This document shows positions 56,126 to 64,000 of a stretch of DNA of 64,000 nucleotides, piece by piece. Both the position numbers and the translations under genes were made by a program. Under the pieces are notes generated by a model. The model made no database searches. It worked only from the letters and a program-made list of their open reading frames with translations, and had not been told where the DNA came from. Position 1 is the first letter of the stretch, and each line of letters opens with the position of its first letter. Origin of the DNA: Methylocaldum szegediense (lineage in GTDB: Bacteria; Pseudomonadota; Gammaproteobacteria; Methylococcales; Methylococcaceae); assembly GCF_949769195.1 (NCBI RefSeq), contig NZ_OX458333.1:3539001-3603000 (forward strand), read 5' to 3'.

Positions 56126-56753
56126 GGAGTGACAGACGCGGTGTTTTCGCCGAATTTTCCCGTTATGGTGACACGACCAGCTCGACGTTTTTCGAGGATT
56201 TCTTGTTCGGATGGTTGTAACACAACAGAGAGAGCGTGTAGGGGGAGTGATCCAATCCGTCAGATCGATGCGTTGAGGATCGTCTTCGAGCCGGGCTCTT
56301 TTGTCTGCGGTTATAAGCCGTTCCTATTTTCTTCTATCGATTCATGATCGATGCTTTGCGGTGCCGCGACAAGGAATGCCTGATCGACGTTATCGGCCCC
56401 CGTGAAGACAACTCAGGCAGATCGTCTCCTACGTTGTGCAATATTCCTCCTTGATCACGAAACACATGAAACATTTCGGCGATTGCCAGGGGCAGCAAGT
56501 TCAATGCCAGTGAATTGGCTCATGCGCTTAGCACCGAAGCGACCCTGCGCTCTGGAGGCAGAGAGCACTTCATAGTTGTTCAGGCATGCGGCCGGATGGA
56601 GGTTTCGCCTCGCCGGCAGACCGACTACCCGTGTGTTACAATCGGGCATTCACATTGAGTCCGATGTACTCGCACGTGCAGCCGGGACCGTCGTTCCGTC
56701 GATTCGCCGTCTAGTCAGCCTGAAGCCGATCAACCCGCACTCGCTACAGTTCC
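56126..56753. other. Intergenic region with no clear gene
   Basis: About 630 bases. Short frames exist on both strands, including a minus-strand one at 56340-56500 (LAIAEMFHVFRDQGG) that looks faintly coding but has no start signal or known motif. It may be the remnant of a lost gene. Confidence 0.35.
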
Positions 56754-57260
56754 GTGAACACCCCTACGACTTGCCCCTGCGGCTCCGAGAAGCCCTTTGA
56801 GGTCTGTTGCGGCCCGTATTTGAAAAGACAATCGGTACCGCCCACCGCCGAAGCCCTGATGCGTTCGCGTTTTACTGCGTTCGAACTGCGCGACGCCGAT
56901 TACCTCAGAGACAGCTGGGACCCAGGGCAGCGGCCGGCGTCTTTGAACTTTGAAGGCGACACCCGCACCTGGTCCCGTCTAGAGATTGTTGGAACTATAG
57001 GTGGCGGCGACAACGACGAGCGCGGTGTCGTCGAGTTCAAAGCCCAGTTTGAGCTGGGAGACGACACTTATTTGTTACATGAAGTCAGCCGGTTTCATCG
57101 GGTAGAAGGACGATGGGTTTATCTGGACGGCACCATCCAATATCACGGCAAAATCGCTCACAAGGGCGAGATTCTCCGCAACGCACCGTGTCCCTGCGGC
57201 AGCGGCAAAAAGTACAAGAAATGCTGCGGCGGTTCGGCAGGACGTTCGAAGAAGGCATAG
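56754..57260 (+). CDS. ychJ: YchJ family protein with two SEC-C zinc motifs
   Basis: A 168-residue protein. CPCGSEKPFEVCCGPY at the start and CPCGSGKKYKKCCGG at the end are SEC-C zinc-binding motifs, as in SecA tails. The middle has SRFTAFELRDADYL and FKAQFELGDDTYLLHEVSRF, the NTF2-like YchJ core. Function is not established; zinc binding and interaction with the ribosome or Sec system are guesses from the motif. Basic residues end the protein. Confidence 0.92.
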   Translation: MNTPTTCPCGSEKPFEVCCGPYLKRQSVPPTAEALMRSRFTAFELRDADYLRDSWDPGQRPASLNFEGDTRTWSRLEIVGTIGGGDNDERGVVEFKAQFELGDDTYLLHEVSRFHRVEGRWVYLDGTIQYHGKIAHKGEILRNAPCPCGSGKKYKKCCGGSAGRSKKA

Positions 57261-57695
57261 CGTTCGTCGTGTATGAGCGACGCTAAAGCATCGAACTGAT
57301 CGAATTTTTGGCCAAACTGAACGAAAAATTGCGGGCTGCCGCAATTCCGCTATCGTCCTGAAATTTCCGAAACGCTTTAACCATGGGCGTTTCGGCAAAT
57401 CGCAACATTCGTTGCGCTATTAATGGCATATGAATTGCGATGTTTATTTCGGCGGCCGGTGAGTGAGAAGGCAGGACGCCACTAATTCCTATCCACTCAT
57501 CGGACCGCACCAAACTCATCGTTTTCCCCCACCCTCCCTCCTTCCCCGACTCGGTGCCGCCGCAAATGGCGACACCGTTTTTTGTTTCGGCGGCTTTGCG
57601 CCATTCTCCGATCGTCTTCCGTTTCATGAAATTTCTTAGATGCATTGATAGCATCGGTGTCGCAGAGATTGAATCGAGCGGACGGAGGATCGGGA
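57261..57695. other. Intergenic region
   Basis: About 435 bases between ychJ and the Kazal-domain gene. A 123-codon minus-strand frame (57283-57654) is open but lacks a ribosome site and known motifs. The rightward promoter for the secreted protein should be near the end. Confidence 0.35.
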
Positions 57696-58637
57696 ATGAT
57701 CAAAGAGCTGGCTTTGTGGCTGACGATTTTTGGCCTTTGGTGGAGCGGTCCGGCGAGCGGCGAAGACGCGCGATACTTCAAAGTGTCGCGCCAGGATCCA
57801 AGAGAGTGCCTTGCACCAACATGCGACAGGGTTTTCGTGAAGGAAGTCAACAAACCGCGAACCCGCTGCGTGGACGGGATTTGGCGTCGAGAATGTTATG
57901 TCGGCATGCTCGACTTTTCCAAAGCGGGCGGTAGTCCGCAGCAAAACGAAGAGTTCAAGAACGAGTTCGTTTTGGGACGCGGCCTGGTGCGAGGAATGCT
58001 CGAAAGGCGTGCGACCGATGCCGGCATGGAAGACAGCGTTCTGGTTGTGCACGAGACATGGCGGGCGCAGGCACAAGCGGTTCCCTCGGGCGCTCTGTAC
58101 CGGGTGAAGGATGTCGGCGGGCCCTGCTCGACCGAACCTTGCGAACACATCGAGGAAGTGCAGCTGAATACGCTCAGCAAGACGTTGATTGCCGAGGTTG
58201 ACCTGCTCGCTTCCGCAGCCGATCCCGAGCGCGTCAATGCCGGATACCGGGCGCTCAAGCAAGGAAGCGTTCTGGTCGCCGGGAGTCACCAAGCTGTCAC
58301 TGGCCCTGCGGGTACGAGCGAATCCCTGGTTGCGAGCGAATTCTATCTGCTGGAATCCCCGGCCCCGGCCACCGGCCAGGTCTGCGGCGGCAATACCGGA
58401 GCGGGATGCCCGCCCGGCCAATATTGTGAAGTCGCAACTCCCAACGCATGCAGCTCGACCAGCGCATTGGGAACCTGCGAGGTTCCGCCTGAAATCTGCA
58501 CCACTGAACACAACCCCGTCTGCGGATGCGACGGCGAAACCTATAGCAACGATTGCGCGCGCCGCCGTGCCGGCGTTCAGCTCGATCACGCCGGCCCCTG
58601 TGCGAAGTCGGCTGTGGCGCCGATGCCGGGGCGTTGA
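57696..58637 (+). CDS. Secreted protein with C-terminal Kazal-type inhibitor domain
   Basis: A 313-residue exported protein. ATG 57696 follows GGAGG. A signal peptide (residues 1-22, cleavage after SGPASG) leads to a 220-residue beta-rich domain of the DUF6748 type, then Cys-rich CPPGQYCEV and a Kazal domain near the end with NPVCGCDGETYSNDC and a final Cys-containing GPC. Kazal domains inhibit serine proteases. The trypsin-like protease gene at 63386 is 5 kb away; a protective link is possible but unproven. Confidence 0.8.
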   Translation: MIKELALWLTIFGLWWSGPASGEDARYFKVSRQDPRECLAPTCDRVFVKEVNKPRTRCVDGIWRRECYVGMLDFSKAGGSPQQNEEFKNEFVLGRGLVRGMLERRATDAGMEDSVLVVHETWRAQAQAVPSGALYRVKDVGGPCSTEPCEHIEEVQLNTLSKTLIAEVDLLASAADPERVNAGYRALKQGSVLVAGSHQAVTGPAGTSESLVASEFYLLESPAPATGQVCGGNTGAGCPPGQYCEVATPNACSSTSALGTCEVPPEICTTEHNPVCGCDGETYSNDCARRRAGVQLDHAGPCAKSAVAPMPGR

Positions 58638-58816
58638 GGAAACTTCGATGATACAGGTCCGCGGGAACTGCAGCTAAGCCCGAGCATCCAACCCAAAATT
58701 AACCAGCGGGTATTTCTTGCGGAAAACTGGCTTTTCGGGCCAGGGAAAGAATCCCAATCGGGCGCTGGGATGTCATGCAGTGCCCCGAACTTACCAGGTG
58801 AAAACCGGAGGCAAAG

Positions 58817-60022
58817 ATGAAGGGAGTCGTTTTTCACGGAGTTGGCGACATTCGTTTGGAAGATATCGCCGAGCCTCGCATCGAAGAACCGACGGATGCG
58901 ATCGTGCGGATCACCGCCAGCGCGATTTGCGGGACGGATCTGCACATGGTGCGCGGGACCCTAGGCGGACTGAAGCCCGGCACCGTTCTGGGGCATGAGG
59001 CTGTCGGCGTGGTTGAATCGCTAGGGTCGAACGTCCGGAATCTCAAGGAAGGCGATCGGGTGGTGGTGCCCTCGACCGTCGCCTGCGGCTACTGTTCATA
59101 TTGTCGGGCGGGCTACTACGCGCAATGCGATTATGCCAACCCGAATGGCATTCTCGGTGGAACGACTTTTTTCGGAGGTCCCGCGATCGCCGGAGGTCTT
59201 AACGGATTGCAGGCAGAAAAAGCGCGTATACCGTTCGCCAATGTCGGGTTGGTCAAGCTGCCGGACGATGTTACCGACGATGAGGCTATAGTCCTCTCGG
59301 ATATTTTGCCGACGGCTTATTTCGGCGTGGAATTGGCGGAGATCAAGTCCGGCGATACGGTGGCCGTTTTTGGCTGCGGTCCGGTCGGGCAGTTTTCCAT
59401 CACCTGCGCCAAGCTGCAGGGTGCCGGTCGGGTACTGGCCGTGGACAACGAGCCCTCGCGTCTCGATATGGCGCGTAACCAAGGCGCCGAGGTCATCAAT
59501 TTCGATCTCGAAGATCCGGTGCAGACGATTCGCGACCTGACCGGCGGCATCGGCGTGGATCGTGCCATCGACGCAGTGGGCGTGGACGCCGAACGTCCCC
59601 GTCACGGGCCAGCCGCGCAAAAGGCCGATGAGCAAAAAGCCCAGTTCGACCAGGAGTTGAGCGAAATCGCACCGGAAGCCCAGCAGCAAGGAGCCCAATG
59701 GCATCACGGCGATAGTCCATCCCTGGTTTTGACCTGGGCGGTCCAGGCTTTGGCCAAGGCCGGAACCTTGTCGGTCATCGGCGTTTACCCGCCGTCCGAT
59801 CGCTTTTTCCCCATCGGCATGGCGATGAACAAGAATCTCACCGTAAAAATGGGGAACTGCAATCATCGCCAGTACATCCCCATGCTGATCGACCTGGTTC
59901 GAAGCGGAGTCATCGATCCGACCGAAGTTCTGACTCAGACCGAGCCTTTGACGTCGGTTATTGAAGCCTACCGTGCCTTCGACGAGCATCGCCCGGGGTG
60001 GCTGAAGGTCGAATTGGTGTGA
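58817..60022 (+). CDS. Zinc-dependent alcohol dehydrogenase
   Basis: A 401-residue medium-chain dehydrogenase. ICGTDLHMVRG and LGHEAVG give the catalytic zinc site; the structural zinc lobe is CGYCSYCRAGYYAQC; VFGCGPVGQF is the NAD(P) site. Residues about 255-305 hold an insertion rich in Gln, Glu and Ala, longer than in classic class III enzymes but typical of one bacterial subfamily with glutathione-independent formaldehyde or alcohol activity. Substrate is unknown. It is monocistronic; AGGTG and GGAGG-like bases precede the ATG. Confidence 0.88.
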   Translation: MKGVVFHGVGDIRLEDIAEPRIEEPTDAIVRITASAICGTDLHMVRGTLGGLKPGTVLGHEAVGVVESLGSNVRNLKEGDRVVVPSTVACGYCSYCRAGYYAQCDYANPNGILGGTTFFGGPAIAGGLNGLQAEKARIPFANVGLVKLPDDVTDDEAIVLSDILPTAYFGVELAEIKSGDTVAVFGCGPVGQFSITCAKLQGAGRVLAVDNEPSRLDMARNQGAEVINFDLEDPVQTIRDLTGGIGVDRAIDAVGVDAERPRHGPAAQKADEQKAQFDQELSEIAPEAQQQGAQWHHGDSPSLVLTWAVQALAKAGTLSVIGVYPPSDRFFPIGMAMNKNLTVKMGNCNHRQYIPMLIDLVRSGVIDPTEVLTQTEPLTSVIEAYRAFDEHRPGWLKVELV

Positions 60023-60841
60023 GATTTAGCCCGGATATTTCGTCAGCTCCCATTCGCGGGGGGCAGGAGCAGGGTGGTGAGCTCAAAGGCGTGCGATAGG
60101 GGAGGTGATTGACCAATATTGAACGGATTTCTGCTCAATCGTCGCAATTTTTCCTTACCCCTTTATTTGTCGTCACGCCGGGGACGGCATTCGGGCCGGG
60201 TCAACTGGCCAAGAGGGGCAGGCGGCGGTGGAGAAGGTCTCACGCAGGGGAGGCTACGAGGCCAGTAGGAACGCAAATAGGACGCCTAGTGCGTGCCGTG
60301 AGGGACCTTTTGGGCCGTTTCGCCCGAATTGTGGCGGCGGTTGCCCGCACCAAACCGGTACCGGCGAGGGTAATCGCGCTTAGGCGCTGCATCCGCGTCT
60401 AAGTGGGGCAGCCACCATCGGGCGTAGCGCGTCGGCGAGGACGTTATGGCAACTGGCGCGGGGACCGAAGAAGTCCCGTTGCGTTTCCTCGATACGATTG
60501 TATTCGTCGCCACTTCGCGGCTCACCACCCTCCGGGCTTTCTGGGGCCTCGTGCCCATTCGATCCGCTCGACTGGATCCGCTTTCCCGCATAGGCAATGA
60601 GCCGGTTGGAGAGGACACCTGCTGGAAGGTCGAACTGGGTTACCGCGAAGCGGGGACTTGGGGCCTTGGAAACCCAACGCCAGCCGGGCGACGAGGTGCC
60701 GCTTCATTGCAAAAGGCCCTTCAGGGGCGGGGTCGGCTGGTGCTCCCAGTCAAGCCGCTTGCAGTGGTAAAGAGGGCGTTGGGTGACTTTGTGATCCTCT
60801 TCTGTCATCTGGTTATCCTCGATGAGCTAATGCGAGTTACA
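60023..60841. other. Unexplained hairpin-rich region
   Basis: About 820 bases rich in GC and short hairpins (for example GGTCTCACG... CGTGAGGGACC around 60236-60308). Open frames exist on both strands but none has a ribosome site or domain. TTAGCCCGGATATTTC at about 60026 has the feel of an insertion-sequence end, from memory only. It could be a degraded mobile element or a structured RNA. Its right border is the IS481-family element. Confidence 0.4.
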
Positions 60842-60866
60842 TGTCGCGTCTCGTGTGATTATTTAC
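60836..60866. repeat. Target duplication and left inverted repeat of the IS481-family element
   Basis: GTTACA (60836-60841) is followed by TGTCGCGTCTCG..., which matches the inverted right end at about 16 of 25 positions, starting with the shared TGTC. Confidence 0.8.
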
Positions 60867-61906
60867 CGAGAAGGAGTTATGCTCTGTTCGAAGCCCGGAG
60901 CCTTCTCCAGGAGATATTCGGTTCGTCCAAGTGAGGTTTCTCTCCATGCAGATTCGTCTTCATAAGAACGCCCGTACCACCCCGGCCGTTCGGCAGGCCA
61001 TTCAAGCGTCCACGTTGAGCGAGCGCGCCTTGGCCCAAAAGCATGGCATTAGCCGAACGACCGTCCGCAAGTGGAAACACCGCTCCTCGGTCGAAGATGC
61101 CTCACACCGGCCCCACACCCTCAGAACCACGCTCACGCCCGCCCAGGAAGCCATCGTGGTCTACCTCCGCCAAGCTCTGCTCCTCCCCTTGGATGATCTC
61201 CTGGCCGTGACCCGGGAATTTCTCAATCCCGCCGTGTCCCGTTCCGGGCTAGACCGCTGCCTGCGCCGCCACGGGGTGGCGTCCCTCAAGACCCTGCTTC
61301 CGCCTACAGAGAAGGCGAAGGTCAAACCCTTCAAGGCCTATGAGCCCGGCTTCCTCCACCTGGATGTTAAGTACTTGCCCGCCATCGACGGCGAACCCCG
61401 CCGATACCTGTTCGTCGCCATCGACCGCGCCACCCGCTGGGGCTATGTCGCCCTCAAGCCCAACCGCACCGCCTTAAGCGCAAAGGACTTCCTCAAAGCG
61501 GTGATTCAGGCCGCGCCTTTCCGCATCCAGAAATGCCTGACCGACAACGGCTCGGAGTTTACCGACCGTTTCCTGATCCGAACTCGGCAGCCCTCGGGGA
61601 CGCATGAGTTTGACCGCCTCTGTACTGAACAAGGCATCGAACATCGCCTGATTCCGCCGGGCCGGCCCCAAACGAATGGCCTGGTGGAACGCTTCAATGG
61701 CCGCATCGAGGAGGTGTTGCAAACCCATCACTTCGATTCAACCGCCGATCTGGACACCACCCTGCACCGCTATGTCGAGCTGTACAATCATCACATTCCC
61801 CAAAAGGCCTTAGGCCATCTCACCCCAATTCAGACTCTCAAAAACTGGCAACTGTCCCATCCTCATCTTTTTCGAAAGAGGGTTTACAATCGTGCGGGAC
61901 TTGACA
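60842..61906 (+). mobile_element. IS481-family insertion sequence, complete, 1065 bp
   Basis: Left end TGTCGCG and right end ...ACTTGACA form imperfect inverted repeats of about 25 bp. The same six bases, GTTACA, flank both ends (60836-60841 and 61907-61912), a target-site duplication marking the exact insertion. One transposase gene fills the element. Length suits the IS481 family. Confidence 0.9.
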
Positions 61907-61974
61907 GTTACACAGTAAACTTGATACCCCTCTCTTGCCATTCCTACCCGATCCAATACTCTCATCGTTCGTGA
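60946..61974 (+). CDS. IS481-family transposase
   Basis: A 342-residue DDE transposase. N-terminal helix-turn-helix (SERALAQKHGISRTTVRKWK), then an rve integrase core: first Asp in FLHLDVKYLPA, second Asp in LTDNGSEF, catalytic Glu in VERFNGRIEEV. ATG 60946 is preferred over the upstream ATG-like readings. The frame passes through the right inverted repeat (ending at 61906) and the target duplication into host DNA, ending at 61974; so the last 22 residues are host-encoded and the stop depends on the insertion site. The core appears intact and probably active. Confidence 0.92.
   Translation: MQIRLHKNARTTPAVRQAIQASTLSERALAQKHGISRTTVRKWKHRSSVEDASHRPHTLRTTLTPAQEAIVVYLRQALLLPLDDLLAVTREFLNPAVSRSGLDRCLRRHGVASLKTLLPPTEKAKVKPFKAYEPGFLHLDVKYLPAIDGEPRRYLFVAIDRATRWGYVALKPNRTALSAKDFLKAVIQAAPFRIQKCLTDNGSEFTDRFLIRTRQPSGTHEFDRLCTEQGIEHRLIPPGRPQTNGLVERFNGRIEEVLQTHHFDSTADLDTTLHRYVELYNHHIPQKALGHLTPIQTLKNWQLSHPHLFRKRVYNRAGLDSYTVNLIPLSCHSYPIQYSHRS
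61882..61912. repeat. Right inverted repeat and target duplication of the IS481-family element
   Basis: GTTTACAATCG...ACTTGACA ends at 61906 and is followed at once by GTTACA (61907-61912), the copy of the left target bases. Confidence 0.8.
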
Positions 61975-62064
61975 ACCGAATTATGTGGCGCAAGTTTTTG
62001 ACGCTTTTCCATCCGGCACCTTCGCCTCATCGTTTTGAAATGCCGGGGCCACGTTCTTTGCAAT

Positions 62065-62325
62065 TCAAGATGCGCGAATCAATTCCTCATAGCTGGGTAA
62101 ATTGATTCCCTCCGCGAGTCCGTTTTCATACTCTTGGCGGAGGGTGTCGAGAATAGTCGTATATTGCTCTATGCACTCTTGTAGTTCATAGCATTCGTTG
62201 ATTTGATCATCGCTCAATTCGCCGCTATTCTCCTCCAGCGCTCGTAATTCTTCGGTCATTTCCCGGATTTTGTTGAATAACAAGGGAATAATCACGGCTA
62301 AGTCTTTTTCGCTTATGCTTCGCAT
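62065..62325 (-). CDS. tsi2: Tsi2-like immunity protein
   Basis: An 86-residue acidic helical protein. The C-terminal part, LRQEYENGLAEGINLPSYEEL, read as LRQEYENGL and INLPSYEEL, resembles the end of P. aeruginosa Tsi2 (LKNAYEQAL and GLPPYDRLI), and the size and helix-hairpin layout agree (Tsi2 has 77 residues). Tsi2 neutralises the Tse2 toxin by direct binding. It lies 24 bases after the toxin gene on the same strand, the same order as tse2-tsi2. The match is by eye. Confidence 0.7.
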   Translation of the reverse strand: MRSISEKDLAVIIPLLFNKIREMTEELRALEENSGELSDDQINECYELQECIEQYTTILDTLRQEYENGLAEGINLPSYEELIRAS

Positions 62326-62349
62326 TGTCAGTCACTCATGATGTCGGAT

Positions 62350-62853
62350 CTAAGAGAAATACAGAGATGCACGTTTCAACTCAGTCGCTTTTGCGATTGC
62401 GGCTCTTGCCAAGTTATTGAGAGCTCCCTCGTAAGCATCCTTTCTCATCAGGTTCTTGCATCGTATCGCGTAGTGGCTTTGATCGGTACCCGTTTGGACC
62501 ACGTCCAGAGAATCGGGGACGGGCGTTCCTTCGGGTAGCAGAAAATAAAACCAGAACTTGTATCCGAATTTACCAGGGGTTGTGCTTAACGAAACACCTT
62601 CATTCCGGCTGACGTAATGCCTCCCGGTTCTCGGATCGGTATCGTTAACGCCTCTTATCCATTCAGTGCCTGTGTCATCGGTGAAGGTCGTTACATCCGG
62701 TGCCCTAAAGGTATTATCTTTTCTCCAAAAACCCGTATAGTCAGGATATAAGAAGCCGGTACCGTGATCGCTATTAAAGTTTTGTTTTATGTCTAAGGTT
62801 TTACGTTTATTTCGTTTGCAAGCTCGATACAAATCAAGTGTCAAGTCAGCCAT
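62350..62853 (-). CDS. tse2: Tse2-like ADP-ribosyltransferase toxin
   Basis: A 167-residue protein. LDLYRACKRN at the N-terminus, TFRAPDVTTF, NEGVSLSTTPG, LPEGTPVPDSLDVVQ and HYAIRCKNLM reproduce the motif order of Tse2 (LYRA, APD, PDGTDIPPDL, HYTIMP). Tse2 is a type VI secretion toxin (158 residues) with an ADP-ribosyltransferase-like fold that stops growth of bacterial rivals. It has no signal peptide or secretion adaptor here. It is first in the toxin-immunity pair. Lower GC than the flanks suggests transfer. No VgrG, Hcp or PAAR gene is in the window. Confidence 0.7.
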   Translation of the reverse strand: MADLTLDLYRACKRNKRKTLDIKQNFNSDHGTGFLYPDYTGFWRKDNTFRAPDVTTFTDDTGTEWIRGVNDTDPRTGRHYVSRNEGVSLSTTPGKFGYKFWFYFLLPEGTPVPDSLDVVQTGTDQSHYAIRCKNLMRKDAYEGALNNLARAAIAKATELKRASLYFS

Positions 62854-63385
62854 AAATTCCCCCTAAAATAAGATACGCATTGATAGATCGGAACGGTAAA
62901 CCGCCAGTACTAGTTGATGCCTAGCGGGTAGTTAAACAGCCATTTTCTATACACTCGGCTTTTCGGAGTCGAATCGATGCACAAGTTATCTATGTCCTTG
63001 GAGTCTTTTTCAGCCGGTTAGCTGTGGACGAAACGACTTTGTTGTGCGGCAAGTCCTTGGTATTTGAGATTCTTGAACCGGAAATTCGAGGAATACGACC
63101 GCAGTTGAGTTTAGCACCATATTGTATTTCTCGCCTGGCCGGTGCCACGACGGCAGTTTCGAATGGTGTGTCGTTTTTCGCTCGTAGGTTTGTAATTCCG
63201 CTTGCCTGTTTCCCAGGAATTCGAAGGGCTTGTTTTCGATATGAAACGTTCCCTGCTATGAATCGAAAAAATGTTGCCGCCTGATCGAGTTTGGCACGAG
63301 GATTGGATCTGGAGGGCCGACTCGCGCGGAATCAGTGGCGGATTGGGCTGTCTGAGAGATAGGGCTAACTCACGGGACGGTCTGC
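62854..63385. other. Intergenic region
   Basis: About 530 bases upstream of the toxin gene (leftward) and of the protease gene (rightward). An 86-codon frame at 63024-63284 begins with GTG, is without known motifs and is not called. AT-rich sequence near 62880-62960 probably holds the toxin-gene promoter. Confidence 0.35.
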
Positions 63386-64000
63386 ATGAACACCTTTGTG
63401 CTGGCGTTTGCGCTTATCGTGGCCGTTTTGTCGGCTGGGCGCGTTTTTGCACTAATCCACGGAGAGCCGTTGCCGATCGGCCGGCAAGCGACCTTGCCGT
63501 TGACGATCGAACTGCGTCACTGGGACGCGTATCAGAAGGTTTGGAAAAACGCGAGCGGCGTTTGCAGTTCCACGGTGCTCGGCACGCGCCCGCTGACTTT
63601 AATCACGGCTGCCCATTGTATGCGCGATGTACGCCTGGAGGGGCCGCTCAAACTACCGGCAGTGCGCTTTCGGGCCGCTCCCTCTGCGGCGGTGTTGAAT
63701 GCCCAGCTGCGCGCGGCAGTGTATCCGAGTTTCGACGTCGTGCAGGAAAACATCGCCGAGGATATCGCTATTCTGGTGTTTGACGCAGATGTCGGGGATG
63801 AGTTGCGGCCTTTGCCTATTGCGACCGGCCATACTCCCGACAAAGCTCTGATTTGTGGCTTCGGTTACGGTTACCGGGAAACGGAAATCGACAGTCCCCG
63901 TTGTGCCGAAAAGCGCGTTTTCGATTTACCGAGCAGCTTCTATCAGTTCGTGCCGAAACAATACGAGGATCTGGATCCCATACTGCATTTGCAATTCCGG
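63386..64000 (+). CDS. Secreted trypsin-like serine protease, cut by the window edge
   Basis: At least 205 residues from ATG 63386; the frame is still open at the right edge. A signal peptide (MNTFVLAFALIVAVLSAG, cleavage near FALIHG) leads to an S1 protease fold: catalytic His in LITAAHCMRD, catalytic Asp in EDIAILVFD, with Cys pairs in GVCSSTV and AAHC. The catalytic Ser would lie beyond the edge. It is exported to the periplasm or outside. The Kazal-domain protein 5 kb away could be an inhibitor of such proteases. Confidence 0.85.
   Translation, partial: MNTFVLAFALIVAVLSAGRVFALIHGEPLPIGRQATLPLTIELRHWDAYQKVWKNASGVCSSTVLGTRPLTLITAAHCMRDVRLEGPLKLPAVRFRAAPSAAVLNAQLRAAVYPSFDVVQENIAEDIAILVFDADVGDELRPLPIATGHTPDKALICGFGYGYRETEIDSPRCAEKRVFDLPSSFYQFVPKQYEDLDPILHLQFR

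Noticed and set aside
57283-57654. 123-codon minus-strand frame between ychJ and the Kazal gene
   Set aside because: Open, but no ribosome site or recognisable domain; composition alone is not enough.
60446-60934. 162-codon plus-strand frame upstream of the transposase
   Set aside because: It crosses the left end of the insertion sequence and shows no protein-like motif.
63024-63284. 86-codon frame with a GTG start
   Set aside because: No ribosome site or motif and many Cys and Arg codons, as expected by chance.
1-64000. CRISPR arrays, rRNA genes, prophage genes and riboswitches
   Set aside because: Looked for regular repeat-spacer patterns, rRNA signatures, and thiamin or molybdenum cofactor riboswitch elements upstream of thiSG and moaA; none was seen.

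Overview
The window reads as chromosomal DNA of a moderately GC-rich gammaproteobacterium. Gene content (fused ThiS-ThiG, NnrU, SucAB, MoaA/MoaB, Anbu with its ATP-grasp and alpha-E partners, an aryl-polyene/xanthomonadin-type pigment cluster, a CruF-like carotenoid gene) would suit a Methylococcales-like or related environmental organism. That assignment is inference; no marker gene in the window settles it.

Left part (1-18 kb): a broken ppnP at the edge; a CruF-like carotenoid hydratase; a large hybrid histidine kinase whose N-terminus matches the ethylene/Cu-binding domain of plant ETR1; an FKBP lipoprotein; an ABC exporter; an endonuclease/phosphatase-family gene next to a phospholipase D-VTT fusion; a FixJ-type regulator and a membrane kinase; and sucAB. 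From 18 to 24 kb come an EAL-HDOD protein, moaA, moaB, several small DUF genes and a decayed RND pump. At 24.2-25.2 kb lies a tRNA-Gly(CCC) locus: one intact tRNA, and upstream of it half of a second tRNA-Gly(CCC) cut in its anticodon arm by a truncated group II intron. Candidate EBS1 and EBS2 of the intron pair perfectly with the tRNA half.

Middle (25-51 kb): a GCS2-type ligase translationally coupled to an aspartoacylase-type hydrolase; peroxiredoxin; thiSG; DAHP synthase; then an aryl-polyene cluster in two blocks on the minus strand. Block 1 (31.5-36.8 kb) holds a dehydratase, two ketosynthases, an MMPL exporter and a LolA-like carrier. Block 2 (46.1-50.7 kb) holds an acyltransferase, dehydratase, membrane protein, ACP, XanB2-type chorismatase and flavin halogenase. 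The chorismatase and halogenase suggest a halogenated, xanthomonadin-like pigment, and the neighbouring DAHP synthase could feed chorismate. Between the blocks sit an AlgI-like O-acyltransferase with a GDSL/SGNH-like partner, a tiny lipoprotein and a kinase/response-regulator/GGDEF-EAL operon.

Right part (51-64 kb): cyclopropane synthase; the Anbu proteasome-like gene divergent from ATP-grasp and alpha-E genes; YchJ; a secreted Kazal-domain protein; a zinc alcohol dehydrogenase; an unexplained hairpin-rich 0.8 kb; a complete IS481-family element with a 6-bp target duplication; a Tse2-Tsi2-like toxin/immunity pair; and the start of a secreted trypsin-like protease cut by the window edge.
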